Source: Lentisphaerota bacterium | Lineage (GTDB): Bacteria > Verrucomicrobiota > Kiritimatiellia > UBA8416 > JAIOPI01 | Direction: 5' to 3' | Assembly (NCBI GenBank): GCA_021413965.1 | Contig: JAIOPI010000016.1 | Location: forward strand, 1-49,450 | Length of the DNA: 49,450 nt | Shown here: positions 1-8,009 of the stretch, in pieces | Position numbering within the stretch: position 1 is the stretch's first letter | Layout: each line of letters starts with the position of its first letter | Made by a program: the position numbers and the translations under genes | Notes under the pieces: model-generated | Told to the model about the DNA's origin: nothing | Databases searched by the model: none | The model's input: only the letters and a program-made list of their open reading frames with translations

Positions 1-608
1 GCACCGTTCGTCTCGCACCACGCGAAGAAGGCGGGGTCGTCGATCAGGCCGTACTTCACCACCTCGGCGTAGCCGGCGAGCAGCTCGCGGCGCGGCAGGG
101 TCCCGAGCGTTCCCATGTCGGCCAGGACGAGCAACGGCTGGTGGAAGGCGCCGACCAGGTTCTTGCCGGCCGGCATGTCGATCGCCGTCTTGCCGCCGAC
201 CGCGCTGTCGACCTGCGACAGCAGCGTCGTCGGCACCTGCACGAAGCGGATGCCGCGCAGGTACGTGGCCGCCACGAATCCCACCAGATCCCCCACCATG
301 CCGCCGCCCAGCGCCACCAGGTATGACTTCCGGTCCAGCCCCGCCTCGACCGCCCGGTCGTATAGCTGCTGAACATACTTGAGATCCTTGGTGGCTTCGC
401 CCGCCGGCACCACCGCGCGCTGAACCTTCAGTCCGTACTGCGTCAGCAGTGCTTCGCCGCGCGCCCCATAGAGCGGATCGACCTTCTCGTCCGACACAAT
501 CAGCGCCCGCTGCCCCGCCGCCTGCCGCAACGACGCAATGTCACAGCCGGCCCCGATGTGAATGTCGTAGGACCGCTCGTCGAGATCAACATGGACGATT
601 CGACTCAT
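1..608 (-). CDS. aroB: 3-dehydroquinate synthase, C-terminus cut by window edge
   Basis: Converts DAHP to 3-dehydroquinate in the shikimate pathway using NAD and a divalent metal. About 202 N-terminal residues are present; the family is about 350 long, so the metal-binding C-terminal half lies outside the window. Visible are the NAD-binding segment ALGGGMVGDLVGF, then QVPTTLLSQVDSAVGGKTAID, GKNLVGAFHQP and the ELLAGYAEVVKYGLI segment, in the order and spacing of AroB. The ATG at 608 gives an N-terminus typical of the family. The gene lies 43 bp downstream of fmt on the same strand and may be cotranscribed. No defects are seen in the visible part. Confidence 0.95.
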   Translation of the reverse strand, partial: MSRIVHVDLDERSYDIHIGAGCDIASLRQAAGQRALIVSDEKVDPLYGARGEALLTQYGLKVQRAVVPAGEATKDLKYVQQLYDRAVEAGLDRKSYLVALGGGMVGDLVGFVAATYLRGIRFVQVPTTLLSQVDSAVGGKTAIDMPAGKNLVGAFHQPLLVLADMGTLGTLPRRELLAGYAEVVKYGLIDDPAFFAWCETNG

Positions 609-651
609 CACGAAACTCCGCTCCGAAAACGTCTGGCGTCACGAAAACCGG

Positions 652-1611
652 TCACCGCCCCAACCGCGTCCCAACCCGCAGCGGTCGTCCCCGCAAGTAG
701 GCCTCGCCCGCCATCGCCTTGCCTCCCGGAGCCTGAACGTCAAGCAAGCGCAACGCGCCGCTGCCAGCCGCCACCAGCGGCCCGCCGCCTCCCACGTCCA
801 GCACACACCCCGGTTCGCCCGTGCCGGATTCGACGGCCACGCGCCGCACTTTGAGCACCGTCGGCGCTGCACCGGCGTCCGATACCTCGGGAACCAGGCA
901 GTAGGCACCGGGCCACGGGTTGAATCCGCGAACGCGATTGTAGATTTCGGTGGCGCTCAAGGTCCAGTTTATTTCCCCATCGCCCTTGTGGAGTTTGGGG
1001 GCCAGCGTGGCCAGGGTCTCGTCTTGCGGCCGCGGGACCAGCGTGCCGCTCATCCACGCCGGCAGCGTGCGCGCCAGCAGGTCGGCGCCCGCCGCCGCCA
1101 GCCGAACCTGGAGCACCCCGGCCGTATCCTCCGGTCCAATCGCCACTGTCTGCTGCAGCAGCATGTCGCCCGCATCCATGCGGGCATTCATGAGCATGGT
1201 GGTCACACCGGTGACAACGTCCCCGCGCGCGATCGCCCATTGGATCGGCGCCGCCCCCCGGTAGCGCGGCAGGAGCGAGGCGTGCACGTTCACGCACCCC
1301 CGCGGAGGCAGCCGCAGCAATGGCTCGCGCAGAATCTGACCGTACGCCACCACCACCATCACGTCGGGCCGCCACGCTCCGAGGGCCGCCACGCTCTCCG
1401 GCGTGTTCACCTGCTCCGGCGTCTGCACCGGCAGACCCAATTCCAGCGCCGCCAGTTTCACCGCACTCGGCGTCTGCACCAGCTTGCGTCCCTTCGGCCG
1501 ATCCGGCTGCGACACCACCCCCGCCACCTCCACCCCAGGCAGGGCACACAGTGCCCGTAGAATCGGCACGGCGATGTCAGCCGTCCCCATGAATATCGCT
1601 CGAAACGACAT
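652..1611 (-). CDS. fmt: Methionyl-tRNA formyltransferase
   Basis: Formylates the initiator Met-tRNA with 10-formyl-THF in the cytoplasm. The 319 residues match the usual 310-320. The N-terminal Rossmann hydrolase domain opens with a short strand and the MGTADIAVPIL segment. The catalytic triad is readable as N108, H110 (VNVHASLLPRYRG) and D146 (ARMDAGDML), and the SLLPxYRG signature is intact. The C-terminal OB-like domain begins near residue 205 (KLHKGDGEINW). The ATG at 1611 has no Shine-Dalgarno-like sequence, but a TTGACA/GACACT promoter ends 8 bp before it, so the mRNA may be almost leaderless. It sits between the fumarase-like genes and aroB; def is not adjacent. Confidence 0.95.
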   Translation of the reverse strand: MSFRAIFMGTADIAVPILRALCALPGVEVAGVVSQPDRPKGRKLVQTPSAVKLAALELGLPVQTPEQVNTPESVAALGAWRPDVMVVVAYGQILREPLLRLPPRGCVNVHASLLPRYRGAAPIQWAIARGDVVTGVTTMLMNARMDAGDMLLQQTVAIGPEDTAGVLQVRLAAAGADLLARTLPAWMSGTLVPRPQDETLATLAPKLHKGDGEINWTLSATEIYNRVRGFNPWPGAYCLVPEVSDAGAAPTVLKVRRVAVESGTGEPGCVLDVGGGGPLVAAGSGALRLLDVQAPGGKAMAGEAYLRGRPLRVGTRLGR

Positions 1612-1619
1612 GATCGACG

Positions 1620-1648
1620 AGTGTCGAGTGGAACGCCGCCCCTGTCAA
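1620..1648 (-). promoter_or_regulatory. Candidate sigma70 promoter of fmt (near-leaderless)
   Basis: On the minus strand a perfect -35 TTGACA (1648-1643) is followed after 17 bp by GACACT (1625-1620). Predicted initiation near 1613 falls 2 bp before the fmt ATG, which fits the missing ribosome-binding site. The -10 matches consensus at only three positions. Confidence 0.45.
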
Positions 1649-1679
1649 GCGGCCCGACGGCTCAAGGGTACCCCTTCCG

Positions 1680-2258
1680 CTACAAGGAGGACAGCAACTC
1701 ATCCAGCGCCCGGCGCGACGCGGCCTTGATGCGGCGGTGCACGCTGCGCCCGCCCGTATCAATACCCACCACGGCCTCGAGATTTTCGACATCCAAAATC
1801 CACATCGCATCAGCGGCGCCGAACTCCTTCAGGAAATGCACGCCCGCCACGCTGCGAATGTTGCCGGTCAACTTGCTGGCCGCGCCCACCGTCTGGAGAT
1901 ACACGCACCCGAATCGCGCGCAGGCCCGCCGCGTCGCGTCCCCCAGGCAGCCCGTCCCCACCAGCACCCGCACGCGATACTTCTCGATCAGATCGGGCAC
2001 ATACGCGTCCACCAGCACAGAGGCCGACGCGCCCGCGGCGCGCACAACCCAATGTGGCCCCTCACGCACGATGATTGGACTGCCATGATAGATGGCGCCA
2101 TGCTCGATCTTCGCCGGGCTGACCATCCCATCCAGCAAAAACTTGGTCACGCGGCAGCGGGCCGTATGCAAGGGGCCGGATAGCAGCACCCGCTGCCCCG
2201 CGCGCAACCCGGCCACCGCCTCCGCCGTGAACGGCGCCTGCAACGCATGCGCCTTCAT
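1680..2258 (-). CDS. Class I fumarase/tartrate dehydratase beta-subunit-like protein, degenerate active site
   Basis: 192 residues matching the swivelling beta-subunit/C-terminal domain of Fe-S fumarases and tartrate dehydratases: LRAGQRVLLSGPLHTARC near the start, then KFLLDGMVSPAKIEHGAIYH, then DLIEKYRVRVLVGTGCLG and a closing DVENLEAVVGIDTGG. The ATG at 2258 is chosen because AAGGAG lies 7 bp upstream; a longer in-frame start at 2285 lacks this. In active enzymes the segment after IYH contains a GPTTSxRM substrate-binding motif; here the same place reads AAGASASVLVDAY, so the conserved Thr/Ser/Arg are lost. It follows its alpha partner by 91 bp. It may be a fumarase relative with another substrate or a non-catalytic pair. 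Family fold is fairly certain, activity is not. Confidence 0.75.
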   Translation of the reverse strand: MKAHALQAPFTAEAVAGLRAGQRVLLSGPLHTARCRVTKFLLDGMVSPAKIEHGAIYHGSPIIVREGPHWVVRAAGASASVLVDAYVPDLIEKYRVRVLVGTGCLGDATRRACARFGCVYLQTVGAASKLTGNIRSVAGVHFLKEFGAADAMWILDVENLEAVVGIDTGGRSVHRRIKAASRRALDELLSSL

Positions 2259-2349
2259 ACGTGTTCTCCTTCCAAGCGCGTCCATTCGGATCCCTGTCGG
2301 ATCCCGGGCTTACGTCACCGCAACAGCCGTCCCGTTCGCCCGAATTGAC

Positions 2350-3228
2350 TCAATACAGCCACCGGTCCACGCCCCCCTCCGGCCCCAGCAGCGCACCGCG
2401 CCGTCGAAACATCCACCCCATGAACGACACGGTGACAAAATAGGATGAGGGGAGCCGGCTCAGGGCGTCCACACACGCGCCCAGCAGCGTGCTGCGACCG
2501 CCAAGCCCCAAGGGCCCGATACCCAGCTTGCGGGCGTCTTTAAGCACCTGATCCTCCAACCGGGCCAGCGCCTTCACCGGTGATCGGGCGCCCACCCGCC
2601 GCAGATATTGCAGCTTCGACTGCGCGTAGCCGGTGGCACGGTCCCCCCCCACGCACACGCCGATCACACCCGGCCCGCTGGCATTGCCCTGTGCACGCCA
2701 CAGCGCATCGAGGATGCAACGGCGCACGCCCCCCAGGCTGCGGTCGGCCTCGAGCTCCATGTCGGGTAGGACGTACTGGCGCCCCTCGTTCTCCGACGCC
2801 GCGCTCTTCATCACCAGGCGCACGTCCACCGTCTTGCGCGCCCCCTGCTGGAAGTGCATCACCGGTGACGATTGCGCGACGTTGGTCACAAAGGGTGCAC
2901 CGGAAACGGCGTCCAGTGTGTTCTGGCGCAAATACCCGAGACGCGTCGCGCGCGCCACCACGCTTTGCGTGCGGGCCGCCAGGGCGTTGGTGTCAAATCC
3001 CACGGGCACGCTGTAGTAGAAAATCAGCGTCCCGGTGTCCTCACACAGCGGGATGTCCTTTTCTCGGGCAAGGCGAACGCTGTCGAGGATCGTCTCCAGC
3101 GCCCACGCGGCGTGGCTGTCCTGCTCCTCTTCCCGCAGCGCCCGCCGCAGGGCCTGCTCCACGTCCGCGGGAAGATCCGTCGACGTGCGCCGAATCAGCG
3201 CGAACAGATTCTTTTCCCAATGGCTCAT
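2350..3228 (-). CDS. Class I fumarase/tartrate dehydratase alpha-subunit-like protein, cluster ligands lost
   Basis: 292 residues aligning along their length with the 4Fe-4S alpha subunit of class I fumarases: ALETILDSVRLAREKDIPLCEDTGTLIF, later GVIGVCVGGDRATGYAQSK, then LGIGPLGLGGRSTLLG and SYFVTVSFMGWMFRRRG. From memory of the family, three Cys bind the cluster: one in CxDTG (kept, C62), one in a GC(A/P)P motif (here NASGPG, Ser at 184) and one in a late MCWA/CHxAR motif (here MGWM, Gly at 271). Two of three ligands therefore look lost although the fold is kept. ATG 3228 is preferred over GTG 3234; the ribosome site is weak. It sits between the PHP gene and the beta subunit. Confidence 0.75.
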   Translation of the reverse strand: MSHWEKNLFALIRRTSTDLPADVEQALRRALREEEQDSHAAWALETILDSVRLAREKDIPLCEDTGTLIFYYSVPVGFDTNALAARTQSVVARATRLGYLRQNTLDAVSGAPFVTNVAQSSPVMHFQQGARKTVDVRLVMKSAASENEGRQYVLPDMELEADRSLGGVRRCILDALWRAQGNASGPGVIGVCVGGDRATGYAQSKLQYLRRVGARSPVKALARLEDQVLKDARKLGIGPLGLGGRSTLLGACVDALSRLPSSYFVTVSFMGWMFRRRGALLGPEGGVDRWLY

Positions 3229-3252
3229 GCCCACCCAGCCCCGCCCGCGGGG

Positions 3253-4104
3253 TCAATGCCCGCGCCGTGCCCGCAGTTGGTCAACGACCACATCCGGGAC
3301 CTCGAGGTCTCCGAACCCCCGGCCCAGTTCCAGCCCGGGCTTGGATCCGCCGTGAAAATCGGAACCGCCGGTCGCCACCAGATCCAGGGATTTCGCCATC
3401 ACGGTAAACGTCCCGGTCTGCTCCTGCGTGTGCAGCGGATAATAGACCTCCACCCCCTGAAGTCCCATCATTTTCAAGTCTTCCAGCACGCGGCGCAGCG
3501 CCTTGCTCGACAGGTCGAGCGAAATGGGATGGGCCACGACGGCAACCCCCCCCGCCCCCGCGATGACCGCCAGCGCTTCCGCCGGGGGCAACCGGAACCG
3601 GTCCACATAAGCGGGTTTACCCTTGGCCAGGAATTGCTCGAACGCTTTCTGACGGTTCTTCACGTAGCCTCGCTCCACCATGGCCTCCGCGATGTGTGGC
3701 CGCCCGACCACGTCTTCCCCCGCCTTGGCGGCCACCACGTCCGGATCCAGCGGACAGCCCAGCGACCGCAGGCGCTCCAGGATCCGGACGTTCCGCTCGG
3801 ATCGCCCGGCGCGAATCCGGGCCAGCGTCTCCTGCAGCGGTCCGTTCCGAACATCCACAAAATACGCCAGCAGGTGCATCGTCCCGCGGGTCACTTCCGC
3901 ACTGATTTCCACCCCGGGAATGCCTTCCAACCGGCGTTCCGGCGCCAGCGCCTCACACGCGTCCAGCAGCGGCCCCACCCCGTCCGTGCCGTCATGGTCT
4001 GTCAGGGCCAGCGCCTTCAGCCCCAGACCCGCCGCGCGCTCGACCAGTTCCGCCGGCGTTAGCGTCCCGTCGGAATACGTGGAATGCGCGTGAAGATCGA
4101 TCAT
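3253..4104 (-). CDS. PHP-domain metal-dependent phosphoesterase (RNase AM/YciV type)
   Basis: 283 residues. The PHP motifs are all visible: DLHAHSTYSDGT at the N-terminus, ALTDHDGTDG near residue 36, GVEISAE, a histidine in GRPHIAEAMVERG, VVAHPISL and the closing GGSDFHGG. These supply the His/Asp set for a trinuclear metal centre. Relatives such as YciV remove nucleotides from short RNA or 3',5'-bisphosphonucleotides; the exact substrate here is inferred only. The ATG at 4104 overlaps the stop of the IMP cyclohydrolase gene (ATGA), pointing to translational coupling; upstream in-frame sequence lies inside that gene and is not PHP-like. Confidence 0.9.
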   Translation of the reverse strand: MIDLHAHSTYSDGTLTPAELVERAAGLGLKALALTDHDGTDGVGPLLDACEALAPERRLEGIPGVEISAEVTRGTMHLLAYFVDVRNGPLQETLARIRAGRSERNVRILERLRSLGCPLDPDVVAAKAGEDVVGRPHIAEAMVERGYVKNRQKAFEQFLAKGKPAYVDRFRLPPAEALAVIAGAGGVAVVAHPISLDLSSKALRRVLEDLKMMGLQGVEVYYPLHTQEQTGTFTVMAKSLDLVATGGSDFHGGSKPGLELGRGFGDLEVPDVVVDQLRARRGH

Positions 4105-4787
4105 GACTCCACGCGATAGCAGTCCCGCACCGACATGAACGTCGTGCAGGCGAAGTGGGCCGCAATGGTCGTGTCGTAGTGGGCCGTGTGCGCAAACGCC
4201 TTGCACGCCAGACGCCACCGCGTCTCCAGGCTCAGCCCGCCGCCCAACCGGCGCAACTCGTCCAGCAGGCTTCGGTAGTCCGCCGGATCCGTGACGGAGG
4301 CCACCCGCAGGAAATTCTTGGCCGAGGCCCGCACCATGCAGGGCCCGCCGATATCAATGTTCGTGCGCGCCTGCTCGATCGTCGCCGTGTCCTGTGACAC
4401 CGTCTTCTCGAACGGGTACAGATTGACGACCACCATGTCGAACGCCACGCCGCCGACGCGGAGCAAGTCGTCCTGGTGCGCCGGATTGTACGTCTCGCTC
4501 AGCAAGCCAAGGTAGATCTTGAAGTCCAGCGTCTTGACCAACCCGCCCTGCATCTCGGGCTGCCCCGTGTAGTCCGACACCGCGTGCAGATGGCGCGCCG
4601 CCCGCTCGCGCCCCAGCAACTTCTCAATCGCCGCATGGGTGCCGCCGGTGGAATAGAGGAGCACGCCGGGACACGCCTCCACCAATTGCGGAACCAGGAC
4701 GTCCAGGCCGGTCTTGTCCGATACACTCAGGAGTACGTGCCGCACGCTGACGCGATCATCAATCCGCTCCACGATATTCAGGGCCAT
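4101..4787 (-). CDS. Stand-alone IMP cyclohydrolase (N-terminal half of PurH)
   Basis: Closes FAICAR to IMP, the last step of purine synthesis. In most bacteria this domain is fused to AICAR transformylase in a PurH of about 520 residues; here the protein stops after the MGS-like cyclohydrolase domain (228 residues). Conserved segments are LLSVSDKTG, STGGTHAAIEKL, VSDYTGQPEM, FDMVVVNLYPFE and NIDIGGPCMVRASAKN, which keep the catalytic Lys/Tyr/Asp/Lys positions. The usual KTLHPK reads KTLDFKIYLG. ATG 4787 has GGAG 6 bp upstream; longer frames have no such signal. The transformylase must be encoded elsewhere if the pathway is complete. Confidence 0.88.
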   Translation of the reverse strand: MALNIVERIDDRVSVRHVLLSVSDKTGLDVLVPQLVEACPGVLLYSTGGTHAAIEKLLGRERAARHLHAVSDYTGQPEMQGGLVKTLDFKIYLGLLSETYNPAHQDDLLRVGGVAFDMVVVNLYPFEKTVSQDTATIEQARTNIDIGGPCMVRASAKNFLRVASVTDPADYRSLLDELRRLGGGLSLETRWRLACKAFAHTAHYDTTIAAHFACTTFMSVRDCYRVES

Positions 4788-4859
4788 GGTTTCTCCATTG
4801 GGAGGCAGAACGTTCCGGTTCAACGGTCGCGCCGCGACCGGCGCGTCCGCGGCCCCGGA

Positions 4860-4889
4860 ACCATACCGCCGTTGCCAGAAAAACTTCAA
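4860..4889 (-). promoter_or_regulatory. Candidate sigma70 promoter of the IMP cyclohydrolase run
   Basis: Minus strand TTGAAG (4889-4884), an 18-bp spacer, then TATGGT (4865-4860). Predicted start near 4853 leaves a leader of about 66 nt that contains a GC-rich hairpin before the GGAG site. Confidence 0.5.
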
Positions 4890-4926
4890 ACTTTCTTTTG
4901 CCGCAACGCCCCCGTACCCTCCGCCC

Positions 4927-5589
4927 ATGTACGAATTTGCCATCGACATGAGTGCCGGACTCGCCAGCCTGGCGCTGACCGAGAAGGCGGCCTGCCGCGC
5001 CGCCTTCTCCTGGTCCCAGAAGCAGTACCCGCATCAGCACCTGTTCGCCATCCTGCCGGGCTTTCTGCGCGATGCCGGCGTGGCGCCGGAGGAAATCGGG
5101 CTGGCCGTGGTCGGGCTTGGCCCGGGAGCGTTCTCGGGCATTCGCATTGCCCTCGCCGCCGCCAATGGGCTGGCGCTCCCCGGCGGCGTGGCCGTCAGGG
5201 GGCTCCCCAGTTCGGCCGCCTTGGCATGGGAGGCGAGGGGACAAACGACGAGCACCGAGATCATCACGGTCGGTGATGCGCGCCGCAGTCGCTGCTGGCT
5301 CGCGCGCTATCGCCTCGGCAGCCCCGCCGGTTTGGACACCCTCGCCGAACCTGTCCTGGTGCCCGTCGCCGATCTGGCGGCCGCCCTTTCCCCGCAGGCG
5401 TGCGTCGTCACACCGGACTGGGAACGCTTGGGCGCCATCCTGGAAGCCGCGGTCCCCGCCTCGGCCACCCTGCTGCGCGCCCCTCACTACCCCACCGCTC
5501 GCGCACTGGCCGAAATCGCCGGGCAAAGATTGCGGCGCGGCGCCGCCCTCCATCCCCCCCAGCCCATCTATCTGCATCCGGCGGTGTGA
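4927..5589 (+). CDS. tsaB: tRNA threonylcarbamoyladenosine biosynthesis protein TsaB
   Basis: 220 residues, the usual size. TsaB is the non-catalytic scaffold that dimerises with TsaD in making t6A37 on ANN-decoding tRNAs. It has the ASKHA fold start EFAIDMSAGLASLAL and the hallmark GLGPGAFSGIRIALAAANGLAL near residues 63-84. The C-terminal half is poorly conserved, as in the family. The ATG at 4927 starts the recognisable fold. There is no Shine-Dalgarno, but TACCCT lies 6 bp upstream, so a leaderless transcript is possible. It diverges from the IMP cyclohydrolase gene and converges on the beta-helix gene. Confidence 0.88.
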   Translation: MYEFAIDMSAGLASLALTEKAACRAAFSWSQKQYPHQHLFAILPGFLRDAGVAPEEIGLAVVGLGPGAFSGIRIALAAANGLALPGGVAVRGLPSSAALAWEARGQTTSTEIITVGDARRSRCWLARYRLGSPAGLDTLAEPVLVPVADLAAALSPQACVVTPDWERLGAILEAAVPASATLLRAPHYPTARALAEIAGQRLRRGAALHPPQPIYLHPAV

Positions 5590-5688
5590 GCCGAAGGGGC
5601 GCGTCATGCCGTGAAGGCCCCTCCCACGACTCGGGGTTCGCCGGGCGGGGTGGCTGCCGCGCCAAACCGGAACACCCCCGCCGCCCCG

Positions 5689-7824
5689 TCACTTCGCGCC
5701 GGACCCGTCACCCACCTCAAACGCGCCAATATCCGGCGCCGCGCCCTTGAACACGTCCGACACGCCGCGAATCACCACGCCGCGGTCAATCAGCGGACTT
5801 CCCGGCGCAGGCCGCAAATCGCCCACCGATGGATTGTCGTATACCGGCAGCTCGTCCTCGCCGTATTTGCCGAGGTCGGGCGTCGACGTGAACATCGGGT
5901 CCGCGTACATGCCATGCTGCTCCTGCCCGGTGCTCTGCTGAAACTCCGCCAGCGACCGGTACACCTGCCCTTCCCAATCGAACTTGCGGAACGGCTTCGT
6001 GGGCGTGTTGTAGTAGCAGTTGTAGTCCAGCACATGCCCGGTGCGCCCGCGGTTCACGGCAAACTCGCTGCCGATCATGGCGTTGTTCTTCAGCACGCGA
6101 TTGCGATCCGCCAGCTCGTAGCTGTTGAACCGCACCATCGAGGCGCCGTCCGCCTTGTCCATGGTGTAGGCCGAGTTGTTGTAGATGTACGTCCAGCCCA
6201 CGGAGTCCGATCCCACGCTCATCTTCAGGAACAGCGTGTGGTAGGTGGCATCGTTACGCGTGACGTACACCGGCCCGCGCTCCACCGGCGCCAGGCTGAT
6301 GGCCGAATGCGCGCTGCGAATGCGATTGCCATGGAAGCGCATGTTGATGCCGCCGCCGTCCAGCTCCACCCCGTCGTCGCCGACGTTCCACATCTGATTG
6401 AACATGATGTCGGCGTCCCGGTTCATGCCCAGGTCGTTCGGGTGCAGCCAGCTCTCCACGTCGATGCAGTCGAACCAGTCGTGCACCTTGTTATGGCACA
6501 CGCTGTTGCCCCGCCCCGCGCACCAGACAATGATCCCCTGGCGCGAGTACTCCGAGTGCTTGATGGATATCCAGCTGAAATCGCGAATCCCCGGTTCGGC
6601 AACCGTGTTGTACCAGATCGCATTGTTCTCCGACGTCTCGGTCTTGACGAAGATGCCCTGCTGCGCATTGTGCACCAGGTTGCCGTACACCACGTTGCCG
6701 ATCGTACCCGACCCGCTGATGCGAATGGCCGAATTGCCGTAGTGGCAGATCTCAAATCCGGATATGACCACGTACTTGCAGCCCTCCAGGTAGAACCCGT
6801 AATCGTCCATCGCCACGTGGTAGCTGTGCGACCCCGGCGATTTGGCATCGCCCGTGCGCACCAACAGGCGCTTCTTCTGCGGATCATACGCCCAGCAACG
6901 GCGGTTCTGGTACTCCTCGCGCGTCAGGTCCGCCACGGTCGGGTAAAAGAACATCCGCTTGCCGTCCTGCGCCACGTAGTGCGGCCCGTCATCCGGAAAA
7001 TTCCCGCCAATGGAGTAGATGCCCGGTGACACCTGGCTCCAGCCCGCGCCCGCTCGAATCACGCGCGAACTGTCGAGCACCGGCTTGTGGCCCGGCGCCG
7101 CCGTGATCACCGCCGGCTTCCCCTCTTGCGCCTTGATGTACTGCAGGTGCAGCGACTCCGGATACACGCCCGACATGGCGTACACCGTGTCCCCCGACTT
7201 CAGCCCGGTGGTGGCTTTCGCCAGCGTCTTCAGCGGCGCCGCCTTCGTCCCCGGATTGTCGTCGTCGCCCACCGTCGGCGACACGTACAGCGTCCGCCCA
7301 CCCACCGTGTTCAACACCATCCTCCGCGTGCGCGTTTGCATCAGGCGCGGCTCCGGCAGCGGTTCCGGATCGCTGAACGCCAGCTTCACTTCTATCGGCT
7401 CGTTCTGCTCCAGCGGCCAGATGCTCGCCCACATCAGGTGCCGCTCGCGATCGATCGTCACGTCCACGCCATCGCGCCAGCCCGATTCCCCGACACGCCG
7501 CCAGCTCATCAGGGCCGACACATTCGTGTTCGCATCGCCCTGGTACGACATCTCCAGGCCCACGGCGGAGTACGTCGGGTAGAGTTCCAGCGCCCCGGAC
7601 ACGAACGCGTTGGCACCCCGGTCAAGCTTCGTGCTCGGCGGCGGGGGCGGCACCATCGGGGGCTGGGTCGACGTGGTTGCGGCAGGGGCTTCCGGCTGGG
7701 TGGTCGTCGTGACCGGCACGCCCGGAGGCGGCTCGGGCTGACGCGGATGGCGCTGCTCGTAACGGGCACGCAGCGCAACCAATACCGCGACGACAATGAA
7801 GACAAACAGAACGAACTTTTTCAT
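5689..7824 (-). CDS. Membrane-anchored right-handed parallel beta-helix protein
   Basis: 711 residues. An N-terminal KKFVLFVFIVVAVLVAL helix (2-18) is followed by a Pro/Thr-rich linker (about 30-65), an Ig-like segment, then from about residue 178 the TLYVSPTVGDDDNPGT start common in pectate-lyase-like beta-helix proteins of the DUF1565 type. Coils are seen as repeated N-x-V/I and G-I-x-V patterns (GNVVYGNLVHNAQQGIFVK, NAIWYNTVAE). It ends PGSPLIDRGVV with AAPDIGAFEV, the typical C-terminal strand of PVC and Bacteroidetes relatives. Polysaccharide binding or cleavage outside the cytoplasm is likely, but catalytic residues cannot be assigned. It is on the same strand as the GH94 gene upstream but separated by about 185 bp with a hairpin and its own candidate promoter. 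Confidence 0.85.
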   Translation of the reverse strand: MKKFVLFVFIVVAVLVALRARYEQRHPRQPEPPPGVPVTTTTQPEAPAATTSTQPPMVPPPPPSTKLDRGANAFVSGALELYPTYSAVGLEMSYQGDANTNVSALMSWRRVGESGWRDGVDVTIDRERHLMWASIWPLEQNEPIEVKLAFSDPEPLPEPRLMQTRTRRMVLNTVGGRTLYVSPTVGDDDNPGTKAAPLKTLAKATTGLKSGDTVYAMSGVYPESLHLQYIKAQEGKPAVITAAPGHKPVLDSSRVIRAGAGWSQVSPGIYSIGGNFPDDGPHYVAQDGKRMFFYPTVADLTREEYQNRRCWAYDPQKKRLLVRTGDAKSPGSHSYHVAMDDYGFYLEGCKYVVISGFEICHYGNSAIRISGSGTIGNVVYGNLVHNAQQGIFVKTETSENNAIWYNTVAEPGIRDFSWISIKHSEYSRQGIIVWCAGRGNSVCHNKVHDWFDCIDVESWLHPNDLGMNRDADIMFNQMWNVGDDGVELDGGGINMRFHGNRIRSAHSAISLAPVERGPVYVTRNDATYHTLFLKMSVGSDSVGWTYIYNNSAYTMDKADGASMVRFNSYELADRNRVLKNNAMIGSEFAVNRGRTGHVLDYNCYYNTPTKPFRKFDWEGQVYRSLAEFQQSTGQEQHGMYADPMFTSTPDLGKYGEDELPVYDNPSVGDLRPAPGSPLIDRGVVIRGVSDVFKGAAPDIGAFEVGDGSGAK

Positions 7825-7856
7825 ACGGCGCCCGCCCAGTCGATTTAAAGAAACCT

Positions 7857-7887
7857 ACATTAGTGCGTTTGCACCCCGGCTTTACAA
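7857..7887 (-). promoter_or_regulatory. Candidate promoter of the beta-helix gene
   Basis: Minus strand TTGTAA (7887-7882), 19-bp spacer, TAATGT (7862-7857), in a locally AT-rich patch 33 bp before the ATG at 7824. The spacer is longer than ideal. Confidence 0.4.
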
Positions 7888-7963
7888 GGGAAAACAAGCG
7901 TGAAGCATACGCGGGCGCCCATCGCGGGGCTGTTCACATGCCCTGGTGTGGCCCCGCCTCCAC

Positions 7964-7988
7964 GGGCGGGCCACGCGATGGCCCGCCC
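7964..7988. terminator. Hairpin after the GH94 gene
   Basis: A perfect 10-bp inverted repeat, GGGCGGGCCA and its complement, with a 5-base loop. It starts 22 bp past the GH94 stop codon. There is no T-run, so Rho-independent termination is uncertain, but position and strength fit a transcript end. Confidence 0.45.
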
Positions 7989-8009
7989 GACCGGTCGCGC
8001 CGGCCCCCT

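Noticed and set aside
639..908. Minus-strand frame overlapping the 3' end of fmt
   Set aside because: Out-of-frame shadow; fmt residues continue to 652 with family-like sequence.
5611..7029. Plus-strand open frame of 472 codons opposite the beta-helix gene
   Set aside because: Composition is Val/His/Arg-rich and featureless; the minus strand encodes a recognisable protein with signal and end motifs.
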